DNA from: VFJZ01 sp046598415
Lineage (GTDB): Bacteria; Actinomycetota; Thermoleophilia; Gaiellales; F1-60-MAGs149
Assembly (NCBI GenBank): GCA_046598415.1
Contig: JBKJIG010000024.1
Location: 1-64,000, forward strand
Direction of reading: 5' to 3'
DNA: 64,000 nucleotides
Part shown: one piece after another, positions 1-8,646 of the stretch
Numbering within the stretch: the stretch's first letter is position 1
Layout of the letters: each line of letters begins with the position of its first letter
The notes under the pieces: generated by a model
Database searches by the model: none
The model's input: only the letters and a program-made list of their open reading frames with translations
Told to the model about the DNA's origin: nothing
Made by a program: the position numbers and the translations under genes

Positions 1-200
1 TGCCCGGCCTGCTGCAGCCGTTTCGCGGTGAGAATCTGCACCAGGTTGCCCATGTGCAGGCTCGGTGCCGTCGGGTCGAACCCGACGTAGAACCGGACGG
101 ACTCCTCGACCAGAGCCTCACGCAGCGCGTCGAGGTCGGTCGAGTGCGCGACGAGCCCCCGCCACATCAGGTCGTCCAGCAGGGTGGGGTCGATGGTCAC
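1..200 (-). CDS. tyrS: Tyrosyl-tRNA synthetase, N-terminal part (cut by window edge)
   Basis: The 66 visible codons encode the start of a class I tyrosyl-tRNA synthetase, which charges tRNA-Tyr in the cytoplasm. The segment YVGFDPTAPSLHMGNLVQI is the characteristic substrate-binding strand followed by the HIGH-type motif, here HMGN. The start is the GTG at 200, which overlaps the stop codon of the upstream gene as GTGA, so the two are probably translationally coupled. The KMSKS loop and C-terminal domain lie outside the window. Identity is firm; only the extent is unknown. Confidence 0.93.
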   Translation of the reverse strand, partial: MTIDPTLLDDLMWRGLVAHSTDLDALREALVEESVRFYVGFDPTAPSLHMGNLVQILTAKRLQQAG

Positions 201-769
201 GCGGGCCACTCCGGATCGCGTCCGGACTTGCCGAGCACCTTGGCGAAGGCCGGGGCGTCGTCGGCGACGTGGACCTCCGCAGCGAAGGCTCCCTGGGACC
301 GGCCCTGCTCGCCGATGGCCTCCATGATCTCCAGCGCGCGCTCGACGGCGGCGTCGTCGTACTCGACCTGCTGGCCCGATCCCCTGGCGAGGTCCCAGCC
401 GTGCAGCATCACCTCGACGAAGCCCATGTCCCCGACCAGCTGCCGAGGCATGGCCCCGTCCATCGCGTCGCCCTCCCATGCTCCGGGCTGGCTCCAGGCC
501 TTGGCGAACTCGGTGAGCTTGTGGCTCAGGTCGTCACGCCACTGCTCACGGACGTTGTCACCTTGGGTGCCCCACGGGTCCTCGGCGTCCAGCGGCTCCC
601 CCGCACCCACGCGCCGCATCGCCTCGACGGTGCCGAGCAGGTGGTTCGCGACCATGCACACGTCGAATTCGGTGCACGGGGTCGAGGAGTCCAGCTCCTG
701 GGCGGAGACACCGAAGATCACGGGCTGGAGGCTGGCGACGACGCTGAACAGGTGATCGCGCGTGGACAT
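197..769 (-). CDS. TIGR03086-family metal-binding protein (DinB/MDMPI-like)
   Basis: This 190-residue protein has the layout of the actinobacterial TIGR03086 family, related to the metal-binding domain of mycothiol-dependent maleylpyruvate isomerase and to DinB-type four-helix bundles. The STPCTEFDV segment, then VANHLLG with a conserved His, and the later HGWDLARG are family hallmarks; the His residues are the likely metal ligands. A GGAAAGG ribosome-binding sequence lies before the ATG at 769. Its stop overlaps the tyrS start. The substrate is unknown; mycothiol-linked chemistry is only a family-level guess. Confidence 0.8.
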   Translation of the reverse strand: MSTRDHLFSVVASLQPVIFGVSAQELDSSTPCTEFDVCMVANHLLGTVEAMRRVGAGEPLDAEDPWGTQGDNVREQWRDDLSHKLTEFAKAWSQPGAWEGDAMDGAMPRQLVGDMGFVEVMLHGWDLARGSGQQVEYDDAAVERALEIMEAIGEQGRSQGAFAAEVHVADDAPAFAKVLGKSGRDPEWPA

Positions 770-915
770 GGGGGCGCCTTTCCTCGGCGTACGGAGTGCT
801 CATGCTCACGTTACCCATGTCGAGCGGCTCGGCGGTCCCGGGGGCGCGGCGGGGCCGACCGAAACGCTGCCTGCGCGCGGTCCTGCTCACCCTGGTCCAC
901 CGCAGGCGGAAGCGG

Positions 916-1491
916 TCAGAGCTCCCTCGCGCGCTTCTTGGCCGGCACGTAGCGGCTCACGGTGGAGTCGCCCGCGATCCAGAACCGCCACGGTCGTTCG
1001 GCCGCCAGACGCAGGCCGACGCGGGGACCCGTGCTGACGTCCGCCACCGGCGGGCCGAGTCGGAGGTGGTCGCGCAGGTCGAGGCCACCGTCACTGCGGT
1101 CGATGCCCATCGCCTGGCACAGGCGCCCGGGCCCCCGGGCGAGGTCCCGGTCGGTGGAGCGCGACCGTCGCTCCCGGGCGAGCCCCAGACCCTCGACGAC
1201 CTCACCGGCGCGCAGCAGGATCGCGCTGGCCTCTCCCTCCGGCCCGCAGGACACGTTGCAGCAGTGGTGCATCCCGTAGGTGAAGTACACGTAGAGATGC
1301 CCCGCCGGCCCGAACATCACCGCGTTGCGGTCGGTGCGACCACGGTGCGCGTGCGAGCCGGGGTCGTCCGCCCCGGCGTACGCCTCGACCTCGGTGAGGC
1401 GAACCGTCACGCCACCATGGCTGAACCTCGCACCGAGGAGGCGTGGGGCGGCGTCGAGGACAGGTCCGGCGAGTACGTCGAGCAGGGTCAC
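916..1491 (-). CDS. mpg: DNA-3-methyladenine glycosylase (AAG/MPG family)
   Basis: A 191-residue alkylpurine DNA glycosylase, which excises alkylated or deaminated purines as the first step of base excision repair. TEVEAYAG carries the catalytic Glu, and YVYFTYGMHHCCNV is the family's DNA-binding strand. LARGPGRLCQAMGI and the C-terminal RVG motifs also match. The reading frame is open further upstream, but I place the start at GTG 1491 because it overlaps the argH stop as GTGA and gives the normal family length. It is therefore probably the second gene of an argH-mpg unit. Confidence 0.88.
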   Translation of the reverse strand: MTLLDVLAGPVLDAAPRLLGARFSHGGVTVRLTEVEAYAGADDPGSHAHRGRTDRNAVMFGPAGHLYVYFTYGMHHCCNVSCGPEGEASAILLRAGEVVEGLGLARERRSRSTDRDLARGPGRLCQAMGIDRSDGGLDLRDHLRLGPPVADVSTGPRVGLRLAAERPWRFWIAGDSTVSRYVPAKKRAREL

Positions 1492-2906
1492 CGCAGCCAG
1501 CCGCGGTGGTCGGCCACCGCCGCCCGGAGCTCGACCAGCTGCTCGGCCACCCGGTCGGGGGCAGTGCCGCCGCGACCGTTGCGCGAGGCGACCGAGCCCT
1601 CCACGGTGAGCACGTCGCGGACAGCAGGGGTGAGACGAGCGTCGATGGCAGCGAACTGCTCGTCGCTCAGCTCGTCGAGCTCGATGCCGAGCTCCTCGCA
1701 GCGTCGTACGCACGACCCGGCGAGCTCGTGGGCCACCCGGAAGGGCACGCCCTCACGCACCAGCCACTCGGCGATGTCGGTGGCGAGGGAGAAGCCCTGC
1801 GGGGCGAGCTCGGCCATGCGCGCCGTGTCGTAGCGCAAGGTGGCGACCTGCCCGGTGAAGGCGGGCAGGAGGACCTCGAGCGTGTCGACCGAGTCGAATA
1901 CCGGCTCCTTGTCCTCCTGGAGGTCGCGGTTGTAGGCGAGCGGCAGCGCCTTGAGGGTGGCCAGCAGCCCGGTGAGGTTGCCGATCAGACGACCGGACTT
2001 GCCGCGAGCCAGCTCGGCGATGTCGGGATTCTTCTTCTGCGGCATGATGCTGGAGCCCGTCGAGAAGGCGTCGTCGAGCGCCACGAAGCCGAACTCGCGG
2101 GTGGCCCAGAGGATGATCTCCTCGGCCTGCCGGCTCACGTCGACGCCGATCATCGCGGTGACGAAGGCGAACTCCGCCACGAAGTCGCGCGAGGCGGTGC
2201 CGTCGATCGAGTTCGGCGTGCTGCCGGTGAAGCCTAGGTGTGCAGCCACGGCCTCCGGATCGAGACCGAGGCTCGAACCGGCGAGCGCCCCCGAGCCGTA
2301 GGGCGAGTCCGCGGCGACCCGGGCGTCCCAGTCTCGGAGCCGGGACACGTCGCGGACCAGGGGCCAGGCGTGAGCCATCAGGTGGTGGCTGAGCAGCACC
2401 GGCTGCGCGTGCTGGAGGTGGGTGCGGCCCGGCATGATCGCGCCGTGGTGGCGTTCGGCCTGGTCGGCGATGGCATCCGCGAGGTCGAGGACCAGTCGTG
2501 CGACGACCTGCGCGTGGTCGCGCAGGAAGACCTTGAACAGGGTGGCGATCTGGTCGTTGCGGCTGCGACCGGCGCGCAGCTTGCCACCCAGGTCAGCCCC
2601 GACCAGCTCGACGAGCACACCCTCGAGAGCGCCGTGGACGTCCTCGTCGGACTCCTGGGGAAGAAGCTCACCCGCCTCGAATCGACGGTCGAGCTCGTCG
2701 ATGCCGGCCCGCAGGCCGTCGAGCTCGTCCTGGGTGAGGAGCCCGGCCTGATGGAGGGCGCTCGCGTGGGCCCGCGAGCCGTCGAGGTCGTAGCTGGCCA
2801 ACCGCCAGTCGAAATGGGTGCTGCGCGACAGTGCCTCGAGCTCGGGGCTGGGTCCGCCGGCGAAGCGGCCGCCCCAGAGTGCGCCGTGGTTGGTAGTGCC
2901 GCTCAT
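1488..2906 (-). CDS. argH: Argininosuccinate lyase, first copy
   Basis: A 472-residue fumarase/aspartase-superfamily enzyme that splits argininosuccinate into arginine and fumarate, the last step of arginine synthesis. The signature GSSIMPQKKNPD is intact, as are AGRSRNDQIATLFK and the catalytic His region TPNSIDGTASRDFVAEF. It is longer than, and clearly different from, the second argH at 9098. No argG or argR stands beside it; its neighbours are glpD upstream and mpg downstream. Two non-identical argH genes 6 kb apart is unusual and is discussed under findings. Confidence 0.95.
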   Translation of the reverse strand: MSGTTNHGALWGGRFAGGPSPELEALSRSTHFDWRLASYDLDGSRAHASALHQAGLLTQDELDGLRAGIDELDRRFEAGELLPQESDEDVHGALEGVLVELVGADLGGKLRAGRSRNDQIATLFKVFLRDHAQVVARLVLDLADAIADQAERHHGAIMPGRTHLQHAQPVLLSHHLMAHAWPLVRDVSRLRDWDARVAADSPYGSGALAGSSLGLDPEAVAAHLGFTGSTPNSIDGTASRDFVAEFAFVTAMIGVDVSRQAEEIILWATREFGFVALDDAFSTGSSIMPQKKNPDIAELARGKSGRLIGNLTGLLATLKALPLAYNRDLQEDKEPVFDSVDTLEVLLPAFTGQVATLRYDTARMAELAPQGFSLATDIAEWLVREGVPFRVAHELAGSCVRRCEELGIELDELSDEQFAAIDARLTPAVRDVLTVEGSVASRNGRGGTAPDRVAEQLVELRAAVADHRGWLR

Positions 2907-2919
2907 GCCGGTCAGTTTG

Positions 2920-4638
2920 TCAGTCCAGCGCCCGGCCCACCGAGCGGGCCCGGATGTCGGGCGCGGCCAGCCGGTCAGCGTTGGCGGCGAGGTCGTCGGG
3001 AGCCTGCTGGGACTCGCGCTCCGCGGCCACCCGGGCGCGGTACGCCGCCACCTCGTCGGCCACCCGGCGCTCGTCCCAGCCCAGGATGGGCGCCATCAGC
3101 AGGGCGGCCGCCTCGGCACACTCCACACCGCGGTCGTGGACCTCGATCGAGATCCGGGTGCGCCGGGAGAGGACGTCGTCCAGGTGCAGGGCCCCCTCGT
3201 GGGTGACCGCGTAGACGATCTCGAGCTTGAGGTACTCCTCGGCCCCGTCCAGCGGCTCCAGCAGCGAAGGGTCCTCGTCGGCCTGCGCAAGCATCTCCTG
3301 GATCAGGGAGCCGTAGCGGTCGAGGAGGTGGGTCACCCGCCAGGTGGGCAGGTCACGGTCGCGGGCGATGTGCTCCACCCGGTTGGTCATCGCGCGGTAG
3401 CCCTCCGCCCCGACCAGGGGGATCTCCTCGGTGACGCTGGGACCGACACCGGCGGGCAGGTCGACCAGCGCCGCGTCGACGGCGTCGACGGCCATCACGC
3501 GGTAGGTGGTGTACTTCCCGCCCGCGATGGACACCAGGCCGGGCTGTGGCCGACCTACGGCGTGCTCGCGCGACAGGCTCGAGCTGGCGTCGCTCTCACC
3601 GGCCAGCAGTGGCCGCAACCCCGCGTAGACCCCCTCGATGTCGTCGTGGGTCAACGGGGTCGCGAGCACGCCGTTGACGTGCTCGAGGATGTAGTCGATG
3701 TCGGCGCGGCTCGCGGCAGGGTGCGCCTTGTCCAGCTCCCAGTCGGTGTCGGTGGTGCCCACGATCCAGTGGGTGCCCCACGGGATCACGAACAGCACCG
3801 ACCTCTCCGTGCGCAGGATCAAGCCCGTCTTCGAGTTGATCCGGTCCCGCGGCACGACGATGTGCACGCCCTTGGAGGCCCGCACGTTGAACTGTCCGCG
3901 ACCGCCCGCCAGCTTCTGGATGTCGTCGGTCCAGACGCCCGTGCAGTTGATGACGGCGCGCGCAGAGACCTCAGCGGTCTCCCCGGTCTCGATGTCGCTC
4001 ACCTCGACCCCGACGATGCGCTCCCCCGCGTGCAGCATCCCGACCACCTTGGCCGAGCTGAGCACCGTGGCGCCGTACGACGCGGCGGTGCGCGCCACCA
4101 TCATCGTGTGCCGCGCGTCGTCGGCCTGTGCGTCGTAGTAGAGCAGCGCGCCCGCCAGCGCGTCCTTGCGCAGCCCGGGAGCGAGCTGGAGCGCCTTGCG
4201 ACGACTCAGCTGCCGGTGTCGCGGCACGGAGCTGGCGCCGCCCATGGAGTCGTAGAGGGTCAGTCCGGCGGTCACGTAGGGGCGCTCCCAGAAACGGTGC
4301 CGGAGCGGGTAGAGGAAGGAGACCGGCTTGACCAGGTGCGGAGCGATCCTGGTGAGCATCAGCTCACGCTCCCGCAGAGCCTCACGTACGAGCGCGAAGT
4401 TCAGCTGCTCCAGGTAGCGCAGGCCACCGTGGAACAGCTTGGAGCTGCGCGAGGACGTGCCGGACCCGAGGTCGCGCTGCTCGACCATCAGCACGCGCAG
4501 CCCGCGAGTCGTCGCGTCGAGAGCGACACCGGCTCCGGTGACACCGCCACCCACGACGACGACGTCGTACTCCTGCTCCGCCAGCGACTTCCATGCCGTT
4601 GCGCGCTCCTGGGGCCCGAGCCGAGCTGGTGTGAGCAT
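2920..4638 (-). CDS. glpD: Aerobic glycerol-3-phosphate dehydrogenase
   Basis: A 572-residue FAD-dependent enzyme that oxidises sn-glycerol 3-phosphate to dihydroxyacetone phosphate and passes electrons to the membrane quinone pool. DVVVVGGGVTGAGVALDA near residue 27 is the FAD dinucleotide-binding fold; SSRSSKLFHGGLRYLEQ is the family signature, and the C-terminal all-helical domain (about 430-540) is present. An AGGAG ribosome-binding sequence precedes the ATG at 4638. It is transcribed divergently from glpF-glpK, so the three form one glycerol-use locus: uptake, phosphorylation and oxidation. Confidence 0.95.
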   Translation of the reverse strand: MLTPARLGPQERATAWKSLAEQEYDVVVVGGGVTGAGVALDATTRGLRVLMVEQRDLGSGTSSRSSKLFHGGLRYLEQLNFALVREALRERELMLTRIAPHLVKPVSFLYPLRHRFWERPYVTAGLTLYDSMGGASSVPRHRQLSRRKALQLAPGLRKDALAGALLYYDAQADDARHTMMVARTAASYGATVLSSAKVVGMLHAGERIVGVEVSDIETGETAEVSARAVINCTGVWTDDIQKLAGGRGQFNVRASKGVHIVVPRDRINSKTGLILRTERSVLFVIPWGTHWIVGTTDTDWELDKAHPAASRADIDYILEHVNGVLATPLTHDDIEGVYAGLRPLLAGESDASSSLSREHAVGRPQPGLVSIAGGKYTTYRVMAVDAVDAALVDLPAGVGPSVTEEIPLVGAEGYRAMTNRVEHIARDRDLPTWRVTHLLDRYGSLIQEMLAQADEDPSLLEPLDGAEEYLKLEIVYAVTHEGALHLDDVLSRRTRISIEVHDRGVECAEAAALLMAPILGWDERRVADEVAAYRARVAAERESQQAPDDLAANADRLAAPDIRARSVGRALD

Positions 4639-4682
4639 GTCGGGGACTCCTGTGACTGAGTGGTCGGTCGTGGCGCTCCCAC

Positions 4683-4701
4683 CCTAGAAGGCGGGTCTAG
4701 G
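4683..4701. promoter_or_regulatory. Inverted repeat in the glpD/glpF divergent region
   Basis: CCTAGA at 4683-4688 and TCTAGG at 4696-4701 form a perfect 6-bp inverted repeat with a 7-bp spacer, 45 bp upstream of the glpD start. A repressor such as a GlpR or GylR-type protein could bind here, but no regulator gene is present to support this. The 173-bp region 4639-4811 must hold both promoters; I could not assign them firmly. Confidence 0.4.
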
Positions 4702-4811
4702 CGAAGACACCGAGTGCGCGATCTGCGGACTTGTGCAAACATGCTGACGGCCCCGTTGTGGCGCAGGTCACTCCCGGGGTAGTCCAGTCCGTTCGTCTCG
4801 AGAGGTCACGT

Positions 4812-5528
4812 GTGCTCACAGACATTTTCCTTCCTGAAGTCATGGGGACCGCGATCCTCATCCTGCTGGGTACCGGGGTCGTCGCCAATGCCCTGCTCCC
4901 GAAGACCGGAGGCCTCGGCGGCGGGATCCTGCTGATCAACTTCGGCTGGGGCCTGGGCGTCTACGCCGGGGTCTACGTCGCCTACAAGTCGGGGGCGCAC
5001 ATCAACCCGGCCGTCACCCTCGGGCTGCTCGCCGCCGGGAACTCGGGACTCTCCTTCGCCGACGTGGTGGTGTACATCTCCGGGCAGATGGTCGGAGCGA
5101 TGATCGGGGCCACGCTGTGCTGGCTGGCCTACAAGAAGCACTTCGACGATCCCGGGGGCGAGCCCGCCACGAAGCTCGCCGTCTTCAGCACCATGCCGAC
5201 GATCGCCTCGCCCCTGTGGAACGTGGTCACCGAGGTCATCGGCACCTTCGTCCTCGTCTTCGTGATCCTCTCGTTCGGCAAGACCCCCACCGAGGTCGGA
5301 CCGTTGGCGGTCGCGCTGCTCGTCGTCGGCATCGGTGCCAGCCTCGGTGGACCGACGGGATACGCGATCAACCCTGCTCGTGACCTCGGGCCGCGCATCA
5401 TGCACGCGCTCCTGCCGATCCCCGGCAAGGGATCAAGCGGCTGGCACTACGCCTGGGTCCCCGTCGTCGCGCCACTGATCGGTGGAGTGCTCGGCGGGCT
5501 CCTCGGTCACGCCGTCGGCTTCGTCTGA
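4812..5528 (+). CDS. glpF: Glycerol uptake facilitator (aquaporin family)
   Basis: A 238-residue six-helix channel that lets glycerol diffuse across the plasma membrane. Both pore half-helices carry their NPA-type motifs, HINPAVTLG (N65) and AINPARDLGPR (N187). The Asp after the second NPAR is typical of glycerol-conducting rather than water-selective members. I start at GTG 4812, preceded by AGAGG and followed immediately by the first membrane helix; the open frame to 4731 would add a 27-residue tail unlike the family. glpK follows 50 bp later in the same direction. Confidence 0.93.
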   Translation: MLTDIFLPEVMGTAILILLGTGVVANALLPKTGGLGGGILLINFGWGLGVYAGVYVAYKSGAHINPAVTLGLLAAGNSGLSFADVVVYISGQMVGAMIGATLCWLAYKKHFDDPGGEPATKLAVFSTMPTIASPLWNVVTEVIGTFVLVFVILSFGKTPTEVGPLAVALLVVGIGASLGGPTGYAINPARDLGPRIMHALLPIPGKGSSGWHYAWVPVVAPLIGGVLGGLLGHAVGFV

Positions 5529-5578
5529 CCACCCGTTCCTCACGACCCGCCACACCACACCCACCGGAGGCACCACAG

Positions 5579-7102
5579 ATGGCTGACAACAAGACCTACA
5601 TCCTCTCGATCGACCAGGGCACGACCAGCACGCGCGCGATGATCTTCGACCATGCCGGGGAGGTCGTCTCGGTGGACCAGATCGAGCACGAGCAGATCTT
5701 CCCCAGGGCGGGCTGGGTCGAGCACGACCCCACCGAGATCTGGAACAACACCCGTGAGGTCATCGGTGGCGCCATCGGCAAGGCGAACCTGAGCAGCAGC
5801 AGCATCGAGGCCGTCGGCATCACCAACCAGCGCGAGACCGCGGTGGTGTGGGAGAAGGCGACCGGCAAGCCGGTCTACAACGCCATCGTCTGGCAGGACA
5901 CGCGCACGCAGAAGATCGTCGACAAGCTCGCCGGCGACAAGGGCCCCGACCGCTACAAGGACGTGTGCGGGCTGCCGCTCGCGACGTACTTCTCCGGCCC
6001 CAAGGTCACCTGGATCCTGGACAACGTGGATGGAGCCCGCGAGAAGGCCGAGGCGGGAGAGCTGCTGTTCGGCAACACCGACACCTGGCTGCTGTGGAAC
6101 CTGACCGGAGGCGCCGAGAACGAGGGCGTGCACATCACCGACGTCACCAACGCCAGCCGCACGATGCTGATGAACCTCGCCGACCTCACCTGGGACGAGT
6201 CGATCGCCGACGACATGGGCATCCCGATGTCGATGCTTCCCGAGATCAGGTCCTCCTCCGAGGTCTACGGCGAGTGCAAGCCGGGTGTGCTCAAGGGGGT
6301 CCCGATCGCCGGCATCCTCGGCGACCAGCAGGCCGCGACCTTCGGGCAGGCGTGCCTGACGAAGGGCACCGCGAAGAACACCTACGGCACGGGCAACTTC
6401 ATGCTGCTGAACACCGGCACCGAGCAGGTTCCCAGCGAGAACGGGCTGCTCACGACGATCTGCTACAAGATCGGCGAGCAGGACACGGTCTACGCCCTCG
6501 AGGGCTCGATCGCCGTCACCGGCTCTCTGGTCCAGTGGGTCCGCGACAACCTCGGGATGATCGACTCGGCGGCCGAGATCGAGGAGGCGGCCAAGAAGGT
6601 CGACGACAACGGCGGCGCCTACTTCGTGCCCGCCTTCTCCGGCCTCTTCGCCCCCCACTGGCGTTCCGACGCGCGCGGCGCCCTGGTCGGGCTGACCCGG
6701 TTCGTCAACCGCAACCACATCGCGCGCGCCGTCCTCGAGGCCACCGCCTTCCAGACCCGCGAGGTCCTCGACGCCATGAACGCCGACTCGGGCGTCCCCC
6801 TCACCGAGCTGCGCGTCGACGGAGGCATGGTCGTCAACGAGACGCTGATGCAGTTCCAGGCCGACCTCCTCGGCGTGGACGTCGTCCGCCCCCGCGTGGC
6901 GGAGACCACGGCCCTGGGTGCGGCGTACGCCGCCGGGCTCGCGGTGGGCTACTGGGAGAACGAGGACGACATCTTGAACAACTGGGGCGAGGACAAGCGC
7001 TGGACCCCCCAGATGGACGACGACGAGCGCGATCGCCTCTACCGCAACTGGAAGAAGGCAGTCACCAAGACCCTCGACTGGGTCGACGACGACGTCAACT
7101 GA
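5579..7102 (+). CDS. glpK: Glycerol kinase
   Basis: A 507-residue FGGY-family kinase that traps glycerol as glycerol 3-phosphate, the substrate of GlpD. The N-terminal phosphate loop SIDQGTTSTRAMIFD, the substrate-binding TNQRET motif, and the C-terminal signature around DGGMVVNETLMQFQAD are all present at normal spacing. GGAGG at 5566-5570 sits 8 bp before the ATG. It is co-directional with glpF. The stop codon is followed directly by three tandem 9-bp repeats and then by the convergent argG gene, the point where gene style changes. Confidence 0.96.
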   Translation: MADNKTYILSIDQGTTSTRAMIFDHAGEVVSVDQIEHEQIFPRAGWVEHDPTEIWNNTREVIGGAIGKANLSSSSIEAVGITNQRETAVVWEKATGKPVYNAIVWQDTRTQKIVDKLAGDKGPDRYKDVCGLPLATYFSGPKVTWILDNVDGAREKAEAGELLFGNTDTWLLWNLTGGAENEGVHITDVTNASRTMLMNLADLTWDESIADDMGIPMSMLPEIRSSSEVYGECKPGVLKGVPIAGILGDQQAATFGQACLTKGTAKNTYGTGNFMLLNTGTEQVPSENGLLTTICYKIGEQDTVYALEGSIAVTGSLVQWVRDNLGMIDSAAEIEEAAKKVDDNGGAYFVPAFSGLFAPHWRSDARGALVGLTRFVNRNHIARAVLEATAFQTREVLDAMNADSGVPLTELRVDGGMVVNETLMQFQADLLGVDVVRPRVAETTALGAAYAAGLAVGYWENEDDILNNWGEDKRWTPQMDDDERDRLYRNWKKAVTKTLDWVDDDVN

Positions 7103-7129
7103 GCCGACCGGGCCGACCGGGCCGACCGG
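7103..7129. repeat. Three tandem GCCGACCGG repeats at the segment boundary
   Basis: Three perfect copies of GCCGACCGG (7103-7111, 7112-7120, 7121-7129) start immediately after the glpK stop codon. A GC-only stretch with overlapping GGCCGG, CCCGGC and GCCCGGG palindromes follows to 7146. This 45-bp convergent gap is the only sequence between the two unlike halves of the window. It could act as a bidirectional terminator, or be the low-complexity point where two sequences were joined. Confidence 0.75.
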
Positions 7130-7147
7130 CCGGCCCGGCGCCCGGGA

Positions 7148-8566
7148 CTAGTCGGTGCCGATCTCCATGGCCACGTTGTCCAGGGCGAGGTCGCCGCTGT
7201 CGCCCTCGGCCGCGGGGTTGCGGGAGATGCGGTCCGCGCCACCCGGCTCGAGCTCGCCGATCAGGTGGGTCTGGTTCAGCAGCTGGCTGTGGGCGGCGTA
7301 CTCCTCGAGCTTGGCGCGGGAGTCGGCGATGTCGAGGTTGCGCATCGTCAGCTGGCCGATGCGGTCGAGCGGGCCGAACGCGGCGTCCTCCGTGCGCTCC
7401 ATCGACAGGCGCTCCGGGTGGTACGTGAGGTGCGGGCCGGCGGTCGACAGCACGGTGTAGTCCTCGCCGCGACGCAGGCGCACGTGCACGTCGCCGGTGA
7501 CGGCGTGGCCGACCCAGCGCTGCAGCGACTCGCGCAGCATCAGCGCCTGCGGGTCGAACCAGCGGCCCTCGTACAGCAAGCGGCCGAGGCGACGGCCCTC
7601 CTCCCGGTACGACGCGAGGGTGCCCTCGTTGTGGATCGCGTTGATGAGTCGCTCGTACCCGATCTGCAGCAGCGCCATCCCGGGCGCCTCGTAGATGCCG
7701 CGGCTCTTCGCCTCGATGATGCGGTTCTCGATCTGGTCGGACATGCCCAGCCCGTGCCGGCCGCCGACGGCGTTCGCCTCGCGCACCAGCGCGACGTGAT
7801 CGGCGAACCGCTGGCCGTTGATCGCCACCGGCCAGCCCTCCTCGAACGAGAGCACGACCTCCTCGGTCGGGATGGCGACGGCATCGTCCCAGAACCGGAC
7901 GCCCATGATCGGCTCGACGAGATCCATCGACTCGTCCAGCTGCTCGAGCCGCTTCGCCTCGTGCGTCGCGCCCCAGATGTTGGCGTCGGTGGAGTACGCC
8001 TTCTCGGTCGACGCGCGGTACGGCAAGTCGCGGGCGCGCAACCACTCCGACATCTCGTGCCGGCCACCCAGCTCCTCGACGAAGTCGGGGTCGAGCCACG
8101 GCTTGTAGATGCGCAGCATCGGGTTGGCGAGCAGGCCGTAGCGGTAGAACCGCTCGATGTCGTTGCCCTTGTAGGTGGAGCCGTCGCCCCAGATCGAGAC
8201 GTTGTCCTCGCGCATCGCCTGCACCAGCATGGTGCCGGTGACGGCACGGCCGAGCGGCGTGGTGTTGAAGTAGGTGCGGCCGGCCGAAGCGATGTGGAAG
8301 GCGCCGCACTGCAGGGCGACGAGGCCCTCGTGGACGAGCTCCTCCTTGCAGTCGACGAGCCGGCCCTGCTCGGCGCCGTAGTCCTGCGCGCGGCCCGGGA
8401 TGGCGCCGATGTCGTCCTCGTCGTACTGGCCGAGATCGGCGGTGTACGCGTACGGGATCGCGCCGCGCTCGCGCATCCAGGCGACGGCGACGGACGTGTC
8501 GAGCCCGCCCGAGAAGGCGATCCCGACGCGGTCGCCGACGGGGAGGGAGACGAGGACCTTCGACAT
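7148..8566 (-). CDS. argG: Argininosuccinate synthase (long, E. coli-like type)
   Basis: This 472-residue enzyme joins citrulline and aspartate with ATP to give argininosuccinate. The N-terminal pyrophosphate loop AFSGGLDTSVAVAW is intact, and the length and insertions match the longer E. coli-type ArgG rather than the roughly 400-residue type common in actinobacteria. I choose ATG 8566 over the in-frame GTG 8572 because a TAGCGT -10 hexamer at 8578-8573 ends exactly 6 nt before that ATG, the spacing seen at many starts nearby. It is transcribed divergently from argR-argH-lysA. Confidence 0.94.
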   Translation of the reverse strand: MSKVLVSLPVGDRVGIAFSGGLDTSVAVAWMRERGAIPYAYTADLGQYDEDDIGAIPGRAQDYGAEQGRLVDCKEELVHEGLVALQCGAFHIASAGRTYFNTTPLGRAVTGTMLVQAMREDNVSIWGDGSTYKGNDIERFYRYGLLANPMLRIYKPWLDPDFVEELGGRHEMSEWLRARDLPYRASTEKAYSTDANIWGATHEAKRLEQLDESMDLVEPIMGVRFWDDAVAIPTEEVVLSFEEGWPVAINGQRFADHVALVREANAVGGRHGLGMSDQIENRIIEAKSRGIYEAPGMALLQIGYERLINAIHNEGTLASYREEGRRLGRLLYEGRWFDPQALMLRESLQRWVGHAVTGDVHVRLRRGEDYTVLSTAGPHLTYHPERLSMERTEDAAFGPLDRIGQLTMRNLDIADSRAKLEEYAAHSQLLNQTHLIGELEPGGADRISRNPAAEGDSGDLALDNVAMEIGTD

Positions 8567-8572
8567 GGCCAC

Positions 8573-8578
8573 ACGCTA
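8573..8578 (-). promoter_or_regulatory. Candidate leaderless -10 box for argG
   Basis: On the minus strand TAGCGT lies 6 nt before the argG ATG, so transcription should begin at or next to the start codon. No convincing -35 was seen. Confidence 0.5.
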
Positions 8579-8609
8579 CCCGCGCGCCGGTCGCTCCGGC
8601 GCCGCTTGC

Positions 8610-8638
8610 TTGCATGGATATGCGGCTCTGCGTATACT
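8610..8638 (+). promoter_or_regulatory. Sigma-70-type promoter of argR-argH-lysA, leaderless
   Basis: TTGCAT (8610-8615) and TATACT (8633-8638) are separated by 17 bp, a near-consensus vegetative promoter. Only 8 bp separate the -10 from the argR ATG at 8647, so the transcript should begin at or just before the start codon. This is the only leaderless promoter here with a clear -35 as well. Confidence 0.75.
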
Positions 8639-8644
8639 CATGCG
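8611..8644. promoter_or_regulatory. Pair of ARG-box-like dyads between argG and argR
   Basis: Two similar imperfect dyads lie in tandem: TGCAT (8611-8615) with ATGCG (8620-8624), and TGCGT (8629-8633) with ATGCG (8640-8644), offset by 18 bp. ArgR hexamers usually bind two adjacent 18-bp palindromes. These overlap both the -35 and the -10 of the argR promoter, which fits autorepression and perhaps control of argG. The half-sites do not match the E. coli consensus closely, so this is an inference from position and symmetry. Confidence 0.5.
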
Positions 8645-8646
8645 CG

